This document shows, in pieces, positions 1-11,894 of a stretch of DNA of 64,000 nucleotides. The notes below the pieces were generated by a model. The model was not told where the DNA came from. It was given only the letters and a program-made list of their open reading frames with translations, and did not search any database. This stretch comes from Gigaspora rosea (lineage: Eukaryota > Glomeromycota > Glomeromycetes > Diversisporales > Gigasporaceae): positions 16,428-80,427 of the forward strand of contig QKWP01001233.1 in the NCBI GenBank assembly GCA_003550325.1, given 5' to 3'. Each line of letters begins with the position of its first letter. Position 1 is the stretch's first letter. Position numbers and translations under genes: made by a program.

Positions 1-290
1 TGGAGGTGTAGGTTGTTTTTTTTTTTTGTAGGTTGTTTTTTCTGTTGGGGTCGTTTTTCTTGAACTCTAGAGAATAAATTGAGTCAAAGCTACTTGATGA
101 AATACAAATGTACGTATTAATGATTCAAGGGAACAACCCGCTGGAAACCGGGAACGGCCATGACTAGTACTGGTGTGTAGGAGACTGGGTTGGGGGAAAC
201 TTTCCCAATCGACGAGATACACCTCTTCGCGGTGGTTGGGACAAGTAGGAGATATAATCTCTGAAACTAAGTATCTCGAAATTTTTTATG
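1..290. other. GC-richer island of unknown identity
   Basis: From about 130 to 260 the base composition is clearly more GC-rich than its surroundings, with GGG/CCC-rich words and no open frame of note. It resembles in texture the non-coding body of the SINE-like element at 4191-5528, and both contain the words GGTG and CAAGTAGGA, but I could not align them convincingly. It may be the 3' part of another short retroelement cut by the window edge. Confidence 0.25.
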
Positions 291-1784
291 TTTTTTTTCA
301 TTATATATATGTAAAATTATAATTTTAATACTGTAATTGATTAAGTTCGAATCTTTGTATAAATTATTTTTAATTAATTAATAAAGGTTAAGAATTGAGT
401 GCATTTAAAATCATGAACCACAATATTTTTCGCGTGTATTCAAAAATCATGAATTATTAAACTAATAAATCTTTCACGTGTATTTAAAAGTATGAATTTA
501 TTAATGAATCTTTCGCGTGTATTCAAAACATGAATTTATAACTAATGAAATATGTCACTGTGCTGTGCATCAGATTAATATTAAAGTATGCAATTATAAA
601 TCATAATGAAGAAGTGTTTCTGACGCAAATTTATTTAATGCACAACCCATACTACGGCTAAGGAGTTTAAAAGTTGGTTTCGTCAAGTGCAGGTGATTTT
701 AATATATGAACTCCAAAATGTAATTCGCTAAAGAAATTTATATTTGTAAAATTTTGGGACGATTCACTTTAAATGATGCAATTTATTTTTAAAGCAAGTT
801 TCTTCTGGCCAAAATCATATAGACCTTTTCTCCTTTGAGCACGATAACTAAACATAGTTTTTTGACTCTTTCGCTAATAGTCCGGCCGAGATGCATTTAG
901 ATGGAGTTAATCGTACAATTATTCTCTCCACATAATCAGAATTAATTTTATACATTAAATTCAATATCAAGTAATAATTTATTACATATTGGATAAAGCA
1001 TTTTAAAATACTTGATGACAAATAAAATAATATCAATGTAAATTGGTATAAATTCAACATCTTATTCACTTATCACGTTTTATATATAAAAAATTTAAAA
1101 AAAGAAAGCAATTAGGCTAGGTAGTTTTTAAACAAAACGCATGGTCGGTTCTTTGAGTTAAATCCCACTATCTCTTTAAGGTTCCAATTATGGACTGTTG
1201 ATGTAAAATGAAAAAAAATGAATAAAACGTAAACATGCTATAAATTAAGATTAAATCTTCATACTTGCCTATGGTAAATACTTTTGCACTTCACCTTTAT
1301 TATGCAGCAAATTGAACTATAAAAATAATTAATTCAAAATTTTCTTTAATAAGCGTTTAAAACGAACAAATCAAAAGAAAATTTTCTCACCTCTTCGGTA
1401 GCATCCTTTCCAGCATAAATTAGAATGGATTTTTTTTACCACCAGGATCATCTAAATTAAAATATAGAATGTGTCAAATGGATAGTTAAAGAAATGAAAT
1501 GTCAATTCTAACTAGATTTACCTGGAAGAAAATTTGTAACATTTAAACCTTCACTGTTAACTATCACGCAACAGTCTGACTATTGATCAACAAGAAAAAG
1601 AGTCGTTATCATAAGTGAGAATCCAAAAAAAAAAATAACGTATAAAAGGTAATAAAAACTCACGTTAAATGTGAAACAATAAAAAAAATTTTCGAGTCAA
1701 AAATTTATATATAAATCGTGAGCTTTTTAATTCAATAAAAATTTATAAATAATTACTAAGAAATATATAAAATACAGTATTATT
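291..1784. other. AT-rich intergenic stretch
   Basis: No coding signal is visible. Short open frames here are AT-rich and show no recognisable domain. The only structure seen is a small imperfect tandem repeat at 420-545, listed separately. Confidence 0.6.
420..545. repeat. imperfect tandem repeat, about 42-bp unit, three copies
   Basis: The word TTTCGCGTGTATTCAAAA (or close variants with CACG and TATTTAAAA) recurs near 426, 470 and 509, each followed by a variant of CATGAATTTATTAA. The copies differ by several substitutions and small indels. Confidence 0.6.
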
Positions 1785-3550
1785 ATCCATTTTTTTTTAT
1801 TATGCTTAACGACTTCTTCAGCGGTATATTCATTCTCACGTGTTGGTGCATCAGCTTTCTTTTCATGAGCAGGTGCCTGGCTTGGTGAAGCTTGAAGAGC
1901 TTGAACTGGAGGAGTATATTGGCTTGTAGCATCTTTATGTGAACCCCAGAAGGTTTCTAAATGCACCTTTTTGATTTGTTAGGTCAACTGAAACAGTTGT
2001 TTGATATGGTGCCAATTGTCTGGCAATTTGTACTAGATGACGATTAGCAGTTGCGCTAGACAAATTCTGGAAAATACAACGAGATGCGGAATCACCGGCA
2101 ACACGGCCATTACTACACATCCCAAAAGAGAGGATCCTCCCAATCTATTGCAATTAGTAGAAATTAGATTTTTGAACATTAAAGATTAAATTGTCAAACA
2201 GTAATACCTGTTAGCACCATGAACGCCATCAGCTATTTCCCAGAAGCAAATATTTCAGGAATAACTTGCTCTTGCATATCTCTGACCTCAGACTTCCCAT
2301 TTATATAAATTCCACCAACAAAAAGCAATGCATGAATTATATAACTTAAGTGTAGGTAATTAGAGATATGTCATAAATCATATCGATCATACCATAGTAT
2401 AATATAATACGGGAGACATCAAAGCTACATGAAATTGATCGTTTATTGTGATTGGAACGTTATGGAAGAATTTCTTGCCAAAAGGATCCTTCTTTTTGTT
2501 GGAAGCAATGTCGTTATAATCATCGAACGTTGCCTTTAGTTGTGATGCAGAAATACCAATTTCTTTTGCCAGCTTCACCAGAAAATTTCTCATCAGACCA
2601 CGACCAACATAATGTTTAAAATGCTATTCAATTTCTTTTGAAGCTTTACTATTAAGTGCAAGACGAACAGGTACCTTGGTTTTCCAAATTTCGCCAGTAA
2701 CGTAATTATGATGACCTAATTCATCACAGAACCGTTTTTCCTTCACCATTTAAAAGAAGCCCACCGACACCCCGAAGTGCTTCAGCGGCCAAAAATTTGA
2801 TTTTTGCATCAGGCTCTTTAGGTGTTAGATGGACTTGAACCTTTTCCATATGAGTAGCCTTTACTCCAATGACAATAACCATTTTGTGACCATCTCCTGT
2901 AGAATGTTCGCCATTGGTAGTGGGTAAATTGTATATGTCTGGACGGTACTTTTTTAGCAAAGGGTCTTCTGTGAAATCAGCTGCATAACCACCAGTAGCC
3001 AAAATCACAGGACCATATTCTTTGCATGTTTGGCCATTCTTGACATATTCCACGCCTATGACAGCATCACCTTCCTTAATTAACTTCGTTACACGTGCCT
3101 TCTTGATGATACGGGATCGATCAGGCTAATTGTTGGCAAATTCTTCGATGCCTTCCATATTATCATCATACCCGGGAACATTTCTTTTCCACGATGAGTA
3201 CGTGGTTGAGAATGACCTCCTAATCGCGATACAAGAGAAAGGTCTAACTTGAATTTCTCCATTCAACAACTGAGGCAGAATATCCAGTAAGAACTTTTAT
3301 AAGATCAGGGTGAGCAAGATCTCGAACGCCAAGGGCTATAAAATGTTATCACGTTAATTCTTGGAAGAAACTTGCTTACGAAGGATATTTCTCAGTGTTA
3401 ACAATAAGTGACGAGTATTGAATGTTCTTCGAGTTTTACCCACCTATTTGAGTTTTGGTCAAAGCACCGTTAATACCAGACGTTGCTTTCATTGTGTTGC
3501 CACCAAAGAAAGAATTCTTATCAAGAACCAAGACATTATCGCAATTCGAC
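1785..3550 (-). pseudogene. FAD-dependent fumarate reductase / cytochrome b5 fusion, pseudogene
   Basis: Reading 3550 down to 1785 gives successive segments of an Osm1/Frd-type soluble fumarate reductase: LDKNSFFGGNTMKATSGING (FAD/substrate entry region), ILATGGYAADF, LAAEALRGVGGLLLNGEGK, RFCDELGHHNYVTGEIW, KEIGISASQLKATFDDYNDI, VHGANR, and a Pro/Ala-rich linker ending EYTAEEV-KHNKK, which normally leads into a cytochrome b5 domain. The family reduces fumarate to succinate using FAD. The copy is dead. It lacks the N-terminal GxGxxG part. It has frameshifts near 3268 and 2733, in-frame stops near 3127 and 2625, and loses its frame in the b5 start at about 1785. An intron with GT...TAG ends is still visible at about 2150-2208, between VHGANR and LGGSS, so this is not a processed copy. 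A second, damaged intron lies at about 2309-2392. High confidence in identity and in inactivation. Confidence 0.88.
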
Positions 3551-3693
3551 CGTTATTATAGTTCCCATCAGGTGCCAAGATGATAAAAAATGATAAAAAT
3601 CATCCCACAATCTAAATTTGACTAAAAAAAATGTGGTGAGATGCAATCCGACGATCCCATCTTAATCTGATATCTGATATATAATAATTTACG

Positions 3694-3820
3694 ACAGGGT
3701 GAAACCTAAGTTGCTATGATCATCACGTGAGGGTGAATTCCGCTTTTATATATGCGGATTTCACTCTAACCCGATCTACAAAGCGGATTTCACTATTTCG
3801 CAACTCAGGTTTCACCCTGT
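3694..3820. mobile_element. small foldback element, 21-bp inverted ends
   Basis: The word ACAGGGTGAAACCTAAGTTGC at 3694-3714 recurs inverted at 3800-3820 with one mismatch. The 85-bp interior is itself rich in inverted words (GCGGATTTCAC and its complement). It lies just beyond the truncated 5' end of the fumarate reductase pseudogene. No target-site duplication is clear. It is probably a tiny MITE; a regulatory hairpin is the alternative. Confidence 0.6.
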
Positions 3821-4175
3821 TAATAATTTTTATAATCAGTGAAAAAAAATGTCGATCAGAGCGTGGCCGTAGGTAAACATTTGCGTTCATTGTAAAATTA
3901 TCAATTACGTTGTTAAGTAGCGTACAGACGAAACTTTAAGTACGCGCCTATATCGGTGATCTATCCAGATATATAACCAAAATGATCTTAAAGTCGTTTT
4001 GATCGAGCACAGGTAAATTCTTTCCGAAAAAGAATGTTATATTACGAAATGTGGTGTTCATTATTTTCTGATTTGGCTTTTACTTTAGGAGAATATTGTG
4101 GGTTTGCTTATATAACTATTGAGAGTCTGCAGATAACTGGAAAAAATGTATGATTAAGCTTTTTATTCTTTCATA
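3821..4175. other. AT-rich spacer, nothing recognised
   Basis: No gene, repeat or strong signal seen between the small foldback and the 15-bp target duplication of the SINE-like element. Confidence 0.5.
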
Positions 4176-4190
4176 AAATTATAAAGAATA

Positions 4191-5528
4191 AGGGTGTGGT
4201 GACTTTGGGAAGTTGGTAAGTTGTCACCCCCAAGTGGCAGGTCTTGAGTTCAAATCCCACTGGCGACGCTTTTGAAAAAATAGACCTGTGTTCTGGTAAC
4301 TGTTTCTTGTCGATCAGTTGGGTACATCACCTGTAGTCCTTGGTTACCATCTTGAATGGGAGCTTTCAGGTGAAGTTGTGTCTCATGACACAAACAAATC
4401 CAAGGAACCGGAGAAACAGAAACCCATTTGGCAAGTCCGAGTAAGGAGGTAGCTCTGATCTTTGACGGTGCTACCAAAACTGGAATATTGGACTGAAACC
4501 AGAGAACCAGACGTTGTCCTTGGGGACGAGGTCTACCAACCTGGCCGTCAGAGCCGTACCGGAGGAAAAGGACCCATGTTGAGAAATTGGGGACCAGGGG
4601 AGAAAAACCATAATGGCACCTAATGCCGGGTAGATCAACCCTTCCGGGCCAACTGGATTGGAAGTCTGGGAAAATGATGAAGGACCGGTAGGAAAGTGAT
4701 AGTGGGTACCGGAATTGGAGCGAACCTTATAAGGGCAGAGGTAGGTAATGGTAGCAGTTGCAGAGTATCCCCTGACTGCAAATTGCTTGCCTCGGTAAGT
4801 GCATAAGTTACCAAAGTGTAGGTTATACCTGTGTGGGACAGGGACTGCTCTACCAAGTGTACCGCAAGGATAAATTGGGTTCGTATTATTTCGCTGACAA
4901 TCACTTCACCGACATAACAATTTACCGTCAAATACTCACCGACAAGTTCATTTTACTGACAGTTTGTTTCACCGAAGTGCATTTCACCAACAAGTTTTTA
5001 TTCAAAAAGCACCCTAACTTTAGCCCTAATTCTACCTAATTCTACCCTGACCCTAACGACAATGACCAGAATTACTTTGTCAGTGAAATGAGCTTCACTG
5101 TTGGTAAAATGAATGTGTCGGTGAATAATTGTCGGTGAAATGTTATGTCAGTAAAGTGATTGTCGATTAATTGATTGCCACTGGATAAATTAGTCCTAAG
5201 GCGATGTAGTTAGCATCTGGAACTGTCTTCGACTGACTAATATATCGGAGGGCTATACTGGTGATCACAAGTAGGATTGACATGCGAAGCGTTGGACCAG
5301 AGGGTTTAAATAGGCAATCCCCTAGTTGGGTTGTAGGTATGGCAACTAGTGTAGAACCTTCGGGCGGACTACTTCAATTAGACAACCAAAAGTTGTATGT
5401 GTGGCTAGTTGTACTCTCATTCAATGTAACAATTGTGGGGCTGCCCAAAGAGGCGCCCTTGATCCACAGGCTTGATTAAATAAACCCTCACCCAGAGTGG
5501 GAACTTTGACATAAAAAATAAAAATAAT
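4191..5528 (+). mobile_element. SINE-like non-LTR retroelement with tRNA-like head and 15-bp target-site duplication
   Basis: The 15-mer AAATTATAAAGAATA flanks the element exactly, at 4176-4190 and 5529-5543. The 5' end is tRNA-like: an A-box-like GTGACTTTGGGAAGTTGG and, about 35 bases later, a B-box-like GAGTTCAAATCCC, the usual internal RNA polymerase III promoter arrangement. The 3' end is an A-rich tract (ATAAAAAATAAAAATAATA) directly before the right duplication. The body is GC-rich relative to its flanks and has no conserved protein frame. A separate foldback element (about 4885-5170) is nested inside, so the original length was about 1.05 kb, long for a SINE. A related but decayed head occurs at 48469. 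Mobilisation would depend on a LINE not present in the window. Confidence 0.82.
4885..5170. mobile_element. foldback MITE nested in the SINE-like element
   Basis: The left arm (TCGCTGACAATCACTTCACC, continuing GACATAACA) and the right arm (GTTATGTCAGTAAAGTGATT, continuing GTCGATTA) are inverted copies, and complementary words such as TTCACCGA/TCGGTGAA continue along both halves. At the centre (about 5012-5060) is a degenerate telomere-like tract of CCCTAA/CCCTAAT words. It interrupts an otherwise GC-rich retroelement body, so it is a later insertion. Confidence 0.7.
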
Positions 5529-5543
5529 AAATTATAAAGAATA

Positions 5544-7210
5544 TAAGTTTAATCAATTTGTAATTTATAATGTTAAATTTTTATTGATAATAATAAAGGC
5601 ATGTCCCTTTTTAATGATCTAAAATGGAAAGGAATGACATTAAATTTCAGGACACTAAGCCTGACTATAAACAAAGCAATTTTATTTTTTAATAATTATA
5701 ATAATTATAATTTAATCAGAAAGATTGATCATATTACAAACAGCAACTACTTAAATTTTTATGTAATTTGTCATCATTAGTCCCTAAAAAATGTAGACGT
5801 GGAAATAGGATACGATGTTTGCTGAAGATATGAGTTTGGTAACAGACAATAATATTGATGGAAAAAAGGTTAGCTGACAATAAAACAATCATAATTCTTT
5901 TATTTCAAAAAATCTGAGTAAACATTTAATAGGGATGGAAAAATCTAAATATGGCCGTTCGGTCGCATCAGAAGAAATGACGGAACAAAAGGTGAGTGCT
6001 TGCAATAATAAAAGAGATCACCATATCATTATAAAAAATTAAAGACATACAATTATTTTTTATGGTTCTACATTTTATTTTTTTACGATTATTTTTTCAG
6101 TAAAGTGCAACTTCCGCCTTATACTCCTTACTGATGCATTGTACTCAAATTCCGTTGGTATAAACCTTTGGTTAATGAAAATACTGTACTCAGATATAAG
6201 GCTGGTAAGGAGAGCTTTTTATTTCAGATGGACAATTTTAGAAATATGATCGCTTTGTATTACTGCATAACTGTTTTCATAAATTTTGTTAGATGTCTAA
6301 AACCAATGTAATTCAAGTTCCCAAAAACCATTTTCCTGAATGGACATAACACACCGACAAAATTAGTGCCGGTCGATTTAGTCGGGAAATAATTTCGGAA
6401 AATCATATAAGTAAACATATTGGCTAATTTGTGAACTTGCTAATATCTCTTGTTCTTATGGTCCGTTTGGGATAATTTAACTATCAAAATGTACGTCTCA
6501 GTGAGAAGTTCCCGAGATCGTTCAAATATAATGAATTAGTGAATTGGTAAATCGGAAAATCAATGAATTGGAAAATTGCTGAAATCAGTAAATTTGAAAT
6601 TAGTAAAATAGTAAACTGTTATATTGGCATGTAAAATAATTATCTACAAATAAATTTCTATTTCAGATTAATAGATAGCAGATTTATTATATATAAGCTG
6701 ACTCAAAATATTACTACAACTGATGTTTCAGTAACTGTGGAACTTTGTCATGTTTTAGATTATTATGACGGAAATATAATAGATTATTTTAGTTTTCGTT
6801 AATTGTAAGCGTAAACATTTAAGTATTTTTATATTATTCATATTAGCTAACCTGTGAACGTAAAAATTTAATCTTATATGCCGTACGAATAACCAATAAT
6901 AACCAATAATACCATTGACAATTATAAAGTGATTCTTATTATGAAAATGCACGTATTGTAATGATTCTGGTACCAAATAACTGGTCAAATTTGTTTATAT
7001 CAGCCTTCGCACGATTTAAAAATCAAGTATGTTCGATCACTTATCGATTAACAATATTCAATAAAATTTTTTTTATAATGGATCATTGCCAAATTACCAA
7101 ATTTTTTATTTATTTTTTTTTTTTTTTGTTATAATTTTTGATGAAACTATTCACAATTCCACCTGGTGAAATTGTCTAGTTTCGTCAGCATCATTTAGCG
7201 AAAAATAAAA
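5544..7210. other. AT-rich stretch with weak exon-like fragments
   Basis: At about 5925-5995 the frame MEKSKYGRSVASEEMTEQK is followed by a GTGAGT donor-like site, and an acceptor-like T-rich tract ending in CAG lies near 6101. I do not recognise the protein and the reading frame does not continue cleanly beyond it, so no gene is called. The remainder shows nothing. Confidence 0.25.
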
Positions 7211-7214
7211 AGAA

Positions 7215-8110
7215 AAATAATGAACACACATGCACTATTATACTATAGGATGAGTCAAAATTAATTAAACAAATAACTGCATTATAGTGATAGCAATGAT
7301 TAATTTGCATTGAATATAAAGATAGCTTTATATCGATATCAATTGGTTATTTTCCAGTAGAAGTTTCTAACAACTACAGGTCTAGCCGCACCAATATGAT
7401 CACCCAGTGTATAAATTTCAAAATAAATATTATTTGCTCAATGTACATATATGATTTTTTTTAACTTACACATCGTGCAAGTAATTTTTATTCTGTTACT
7501 TGCACACATATTACTTTATAATTTTATATATATTTTGTGTAACTTTTGCTCAAGAACATAATTGCACATTGAATTAAAATCTTCACATGAAAAAAAAACT
7601 CTTACAAATATACACCTTGTGCATGCCAATTTTAAACACTGTACTGGTGTCACCTAAGGAGTTATAATTCCAGGTAACGATGGATTCCAGTTAATCAAAC
7701 TTTATCCTTCCGATTATTAGTCTTCGAAAATTCATGCTAGTTTTTCTTTAAATTATATCTTCACGAAAATAGAAAGCTCTCAAAAAAAAAATAAATAAAT
7801 AAAAAAATAAAAAAAGTAACTTTGGAAATCTTATTAGAATATAAAGTTACGCTTTACAAATTTAAAATGCTCATTGAAGAGTTACAATTTAAATATTTGC
7901 ACCATGTTGATGCGAATAATTAATCAATTAACACGAATAATATTGAGATCACTAAAACGGTAAATTAGTCGAGGCATGTTTATGTAACCGTTGTTAGAGT
8001 TCCGGATCGAAAAAGACGTGCTAGATTTGACGAATGGTGTTATATTGGGTCCCAGAATACTTTATACTACAATGAGCCTACAAAAATTCAAGGTATAATC
8101 ACGATAACAC
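7215..8110. repeat. dispersed repeat, copy 1
   Basis: This stretch shares a series of collinear blocks with 21519-22060: CACTATTATACTATAGGATG / CACTACTATTGTACTATAGG near the start, GTGTCACCTAAGGAGYTA in the middle, and a block starting TTAGAGTTYCGGRTCGGAAA and continuing to a TAGATTTG word. No open frame is shared. Copy 2 lies immediately upstream of kinase copy B, so the repeat could be old duplicated promoter/5' flank DNA of that gene family or part of a decayed mobile element. Confidence 0.6.
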
Positions 8111-8530
8111 ACGCTATTTTGTGATTATTGAACATAAACGTAAAATAGTAAAAATTGATTTATATTATTTAAATCAATTGATATTTAAGATTTTAATATG
8201 TTTAAACTTTGCATAATATCTGGATATTGTAACGTCACCAGATTAAATTAATAAAAATAAGTTTTTCCGCCCTATTGGATAGCATTTTGTGTTGAGATTT
8301 GGAAATTTTCTTAATGAGGGTTATTTTTGCGTGCTTTTATTAAATATGTAATGAGAATGATTATTAATAACAATTGGTCAAGACGTTCTTCAATCAGAAT
8401 AATCATCAAATATTAATAATTCAATTTCCGATTAAAATGAAATTTCTTGGCACTTTTCTAGTTCTAAGGATTGCATGATGGTGTGTTTTATTTTTTGACG
8501 TTTACAACTACAGTAAATATATTTCTTTAT
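8111..8530. other. AT-rich spacer, nothing recognised
   Basis: No coding or repeat structure that I can support. Confidence 0.5.
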
Positions 8531-8532
8531 TA

Positions 8533-9020
8533 TAGCACAGTCACTATTGATCATACTATTTATGTTATAAATCATTTTCTTTTTATTTTGTCATTCATGC
8601 TGTTATTTTGCACGATGCATACGTCATCCATACTTATATTATGTTGCACTATACGAATTAAAGAAGTTTTAAAAAAACCTAAATAGTACAGTGCGTACAA
8701 CCTAGTCCCAACCAATGAAAATTTTTAACGGCCAAATTCAGATTTTATTTTTTATATATGTGAAGAGGCAAATTTGAAAATTTAGCTAATAATTATATAT
8801 AAAGTGGCCAAGTTTAAAATTTTAATATATATAAGGTGGTTGATTTAATATTTTAAAATAGTTTTTTGGTAACTATTTTTTTTTATTTAACATTTTAAAT
8901 AGTATTTTTTGGTAACTATTTTTTTTTGAAGAAGGATTAGTAATTTGAATTTCATCAATTTTATTGATCGGAACTAGGTTGTACGCACAGTATAATTTAT
9001 GATCAATGACCGCCGTACTA
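8533..9020. mobile_element. TA-flanked MITE (outer), interrupted by a second MITE
   Basis: The left end TAGCACAGTCACTATTGATC and the right end read on the minus strand (TAGTACGGCGGTCATTGATC) match over about 27 positions with several differences, and TA dinucleotides flank both ends. Removing the inner element at 8689-8990 leaves an element of about 186 bp. TA duplication and TIR fit Tc1/mariner-derived MITEs. The ends are diverged, so boundaries are approximate. Confidence 0.5.
8689..8990. mobile_element. Tc1/mariner-like MITE with TA target duplication
   Basis: Terminal inverted repeats begin CWGTGCGTACAACCTAGT and match over about 27 bp with few differences. TA lies on both sides (8687-8688 and 8991-8992). 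The 302-bp interior is AT-rich and non-coding. It sits inside the older outer MITE at 8533-9020. Confidence 0.72.
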
Positions 9021-9175
9021 TAATACCATAGATAATTCTGAGATAAATCACATTGATACAACGATAATTTTTTTGATTATTCAGAAAATGCCGCGAAGCG
9101 GCATTCTCTGATCAAAAAAATTATCACTGTACCAGCGTGATGTTATCTCATTTTATCATGCTATATTATATAATT
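9021..9175. repeat. long hairpin with GC-rich tip
   Basis: The core at 9063-9125 is a near-perfect palindrome: ATAATTTTTTTGAT on the left, TGCCGC-GAA-GCGGCA at the tip, ATCAAAAAAATTAT on the right. Weaker complementarity continues outward (GAGATAAATCACATTGATAC against a right arm containing GTGATGTTATCTC). It lies directly beside the MITE pair at 8533-9020 and may be a separate foldback element. Confidence 0.65.
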
Positions 9176-9300
9176 ATATATCACAATTAGCTGAGATGTT
9201 CGGTTTTGATTAAAGATGCCTGACGAATGACGAAACCATTTCGTCAGTTGACTTCCAATTGACGAATTGACGATTGACGAAACCCCTGACGATTGAAGTA

Positions 9301-9430
9301 ACCTATGACGAATTGACGAAACCTATGACGAATTGACGAAACCTATGACGAATTGACGAAACCTATGACGAATTGACGAAACCTATGACGAATTGACGAA
9401 ACCTATGACGAACTGACGAAACCTATGACG
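9301..9430. repeat. 20-bp tandem repeat, left array
   Basis: Six consecutive copies of ACCTATGACGAATTGACGAA, the sixth with AACTG for AATTG, then a partial copy. There are no spacers, so this is a minisatellite. It is the inverted partner of the array at 11895-12045. Confidence 0.95.
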
Positions 9431-9723
9431 AAACCTTATGAGTTATATTCATACGTTTATAAAAATTAAGAAGAGTTTTAATAACCCGTAAAAGGGTCTA
9501 ATATAGTATCACAATCTGAAGAATATAACCTAATTAACCTTTTAGGCAATTCCATAGGAAAGTCGCGGTCAATAATGATAAGAGCTAAAAAAAACGATGT
9601 TTTAACAGAACAGTCGACAATGCATAATTAATAGCAGCGATAGAGCATAAATTAGGTTGGAAAACAATATATACATACATATTAAGATATCCATTACATT
9701 CTCGTTATCCATCGTGATTTTAC

Positions 9724-11445
9724 CCCTATGAGAAATTACAGCACGGAATAATACTGAAATACACGGAAAAGTTTGAATACGTGACCACACAAACCTGCAC
9801 GTAAATATACACGGGACAATGCACGGGAAAGCAAGTTCATGGCACGTAAAAGGGCGCGGATTCCGTGCAATGCTGCACGTACTTACGTGCAATTTTATGT
9901 GTTTTCTCGTGCATTGTCTCGTGCATATTTACGTGCAGGTAACATATAATAGCATATGTCCATACATATATACATAATAACATATATCATATATGCATTA
10001 TTTTATTAACTAAATTTTATTATTTTATTAACTAAATTTTATAAGTTTTATTAACTAAATTTTGTATTTTATTAAATAACTTAATTATTTAATTATTTTA
10101 TTAATTAAATTTTATAATACAAATAGTTTAATTTAATAATTTACATGCGAATAAGAAAATACTTCTAATTACTAAAACTACCGACTTTAAAAATAACCCA
10201 GCAACTAATAATATCGAAAAAAAAAACAAAGTAATAGTACCAAAATTAAAGGTTTAAAAAAAAAATCGAAATGACTACTCTAGAAATAACTCCAATAGGG
10301 ACAACTCCGATTGTGGCAACTCCAATGGCAGTAACTCAAGGGAGAGGCTAAAATGCAATAATATACAGAGAGATAAAAAATAAAAGAAAAAAATAATAGT
10401 AAAAAAAAATAAAGCTGCGATACCACCAATAATGATGAAAAACATACACCAAAAATGATAGTGATTCCAAAAGAGTAGCTTCCAAGACAATAACTCTAAA
10501 GGATGGTTTAAACAATGACAATAACTAAAAAAAATTATATAAAAATTAATGAGTTGTAAAAGAAAAAATTATAAAAAAATATAAGATGATAAAAATGATA
10601 AGAGTAAACAAAAGAAAAAAAAAGCAATATTTATTTGCTTACAAATCAAATGTAATTTGTGCGCGTCAATGCACGGCAATTATTATTGATAAGTGCAAAA
10701 AAAAAACAACAAAAAAAAAACAACAAAATAAATGTTTTTGTGCGTGTCAATGCACGGAATTTATAATCATTAAGAATCTTAACGATCATCACGTTAATGC
10801 ACGGAATTATGATCGTTAAGGATCTTAATGATCATCATGTTAGTACATGAAATTATGATCGTTAAGGATCTTAACAATTGTGACAATTGTGATATCATGC
10901 ACAAAAATTATGATCGTTAAGAATATTAACGATTGTGAAATTATGATCGTTAAGGAGTCTTAACGATTGCGATGATCATACATTTTGTACAGAAATGATC
11001 GTTAAGAACCTTAACGATTGTGATGATCGTTACGTCAGTGAACTGAAACTTTCGTTAAGAATCTTAACGATTGTGCACGTCAAAGCACGAAAATTATGAT
11101 TATGATCGTTAAGAATCTTAACGATTATGCATGTCAGTGCACGAAAATTATGATCGTTAAGAATCTTAACGATTGTGCACGTTAGTGCACGAAATTTATG
11201 ATCGTTAAGAATCTTAACGATTGTCACGTTAGTGCACGGAAATTATGTGATCATTAAGATTAATACACGTCAATAAATGGTTATAATACTATGCACGATA
11301 GTGCACGGATTTCAATATTTTGTGTGATAATGTGTATTAAATTTTTTGGATGATCAGTTTCCGTGCAGTGATTATGAAACCCGTGCTTACCCGCATATAA
11401 TTTCGTATTTTTACATGCATTCCCGTGTATCGAGTTTTCATAGGG
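9724..11445. mobile_element. nested TIR element rich in CACGG/GCACGT words
   Basis: The ends read CCCTATGAGAAA on the left (9724) and, inverted, CCCTATGAAAAC on the right (ending 11445). Both ends are followed by many copies of GCACGG, TGCACGT and ATACACGG in inverted relation. Its ends and its CACG-rich subterminal words resemble the element at 34145-35823 (CCCTATAAGAAAAG), so they are probably the same family. The interior includes a hairpin-bearing tandem array at 10740-11260. Confidence 0.55.
10740..11260. repeat. tandem array whose unit contains a perfect palindrome
   Basis: A unit of about 45-55 bp recurs roughly nine times. Each unit carries ATCGTTAAGAATCTTAACGA followed by T (a 21-bp palindrome) and then a word like TGTGCACGTCAGTGCACGAA. 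The copies vary in the middle base pair and in the GCAC part. The array could form a row of cruciforms or stem-loops. Confidence 0.8.
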
Positions 11446-11894
11446 TACTTATTTGCGAATAACAAATCAAAAAAGGAAATTAAATTTTGTAAATAAACAA
11501 AGCGCGTAAAGATAGAAGTTTAAGGTTAAGGTGTTGTTGTTGGAGACTACAGCAATAGATTGGTGCTCATTAAATGTAACATTTCGTTCCAGTCATTTTT
11601 AATTAGTGCATCAAGGTCGATTTAAACATTGGTTTTCAAGTATCTTCCTTCTTCGCACATGTTCGAAATATATGTCGGATTTATCCGGAATCGACGAAAA
11701 TAAACGCGTGCACAATTTTGGCTATTCCGGATCAACTCGACATAAATTTGAACACGTGACATGCGAAAGAAGAAAAAAGAAGAAAGCCTTATAATGAAAT
11801 AACATTCTTATGAAACAAGGTTTAGGCATCCAAGATCATTATGCTAAAGGGGTTCCTGAATCGATTTATCAAGGTTTATCAATTGTTAAAGGTT

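Noticed and set aside
4191-4270. Possible genuine tRNA gene
   Set aside because: A- and B-box-like words are present, but a full cloverleaf with paired acceptor and anticodon stems could not be built, and the 15-bp target duplication shows it is the head of a SINE-like element.
5261-5479. 72-residue plus-strand frame
   Set aside because: Lies in the non-coding 3' part of the SINE-like element. No homologous frame or domain was recognised.
9301-9420. Possible CRISPR array
   Set aside because: The 20-bp repeats are directly adjacent with no unique spacers, and the genome is eukaryotic. It is a minisatellite.
11606-11794. 62-residue plus-strand frame with a moderately balanced composition
   Set aside because: No recognised motif, and it sits between the nested TIR element and the right 20-bp array. 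Too little support to call a gene.
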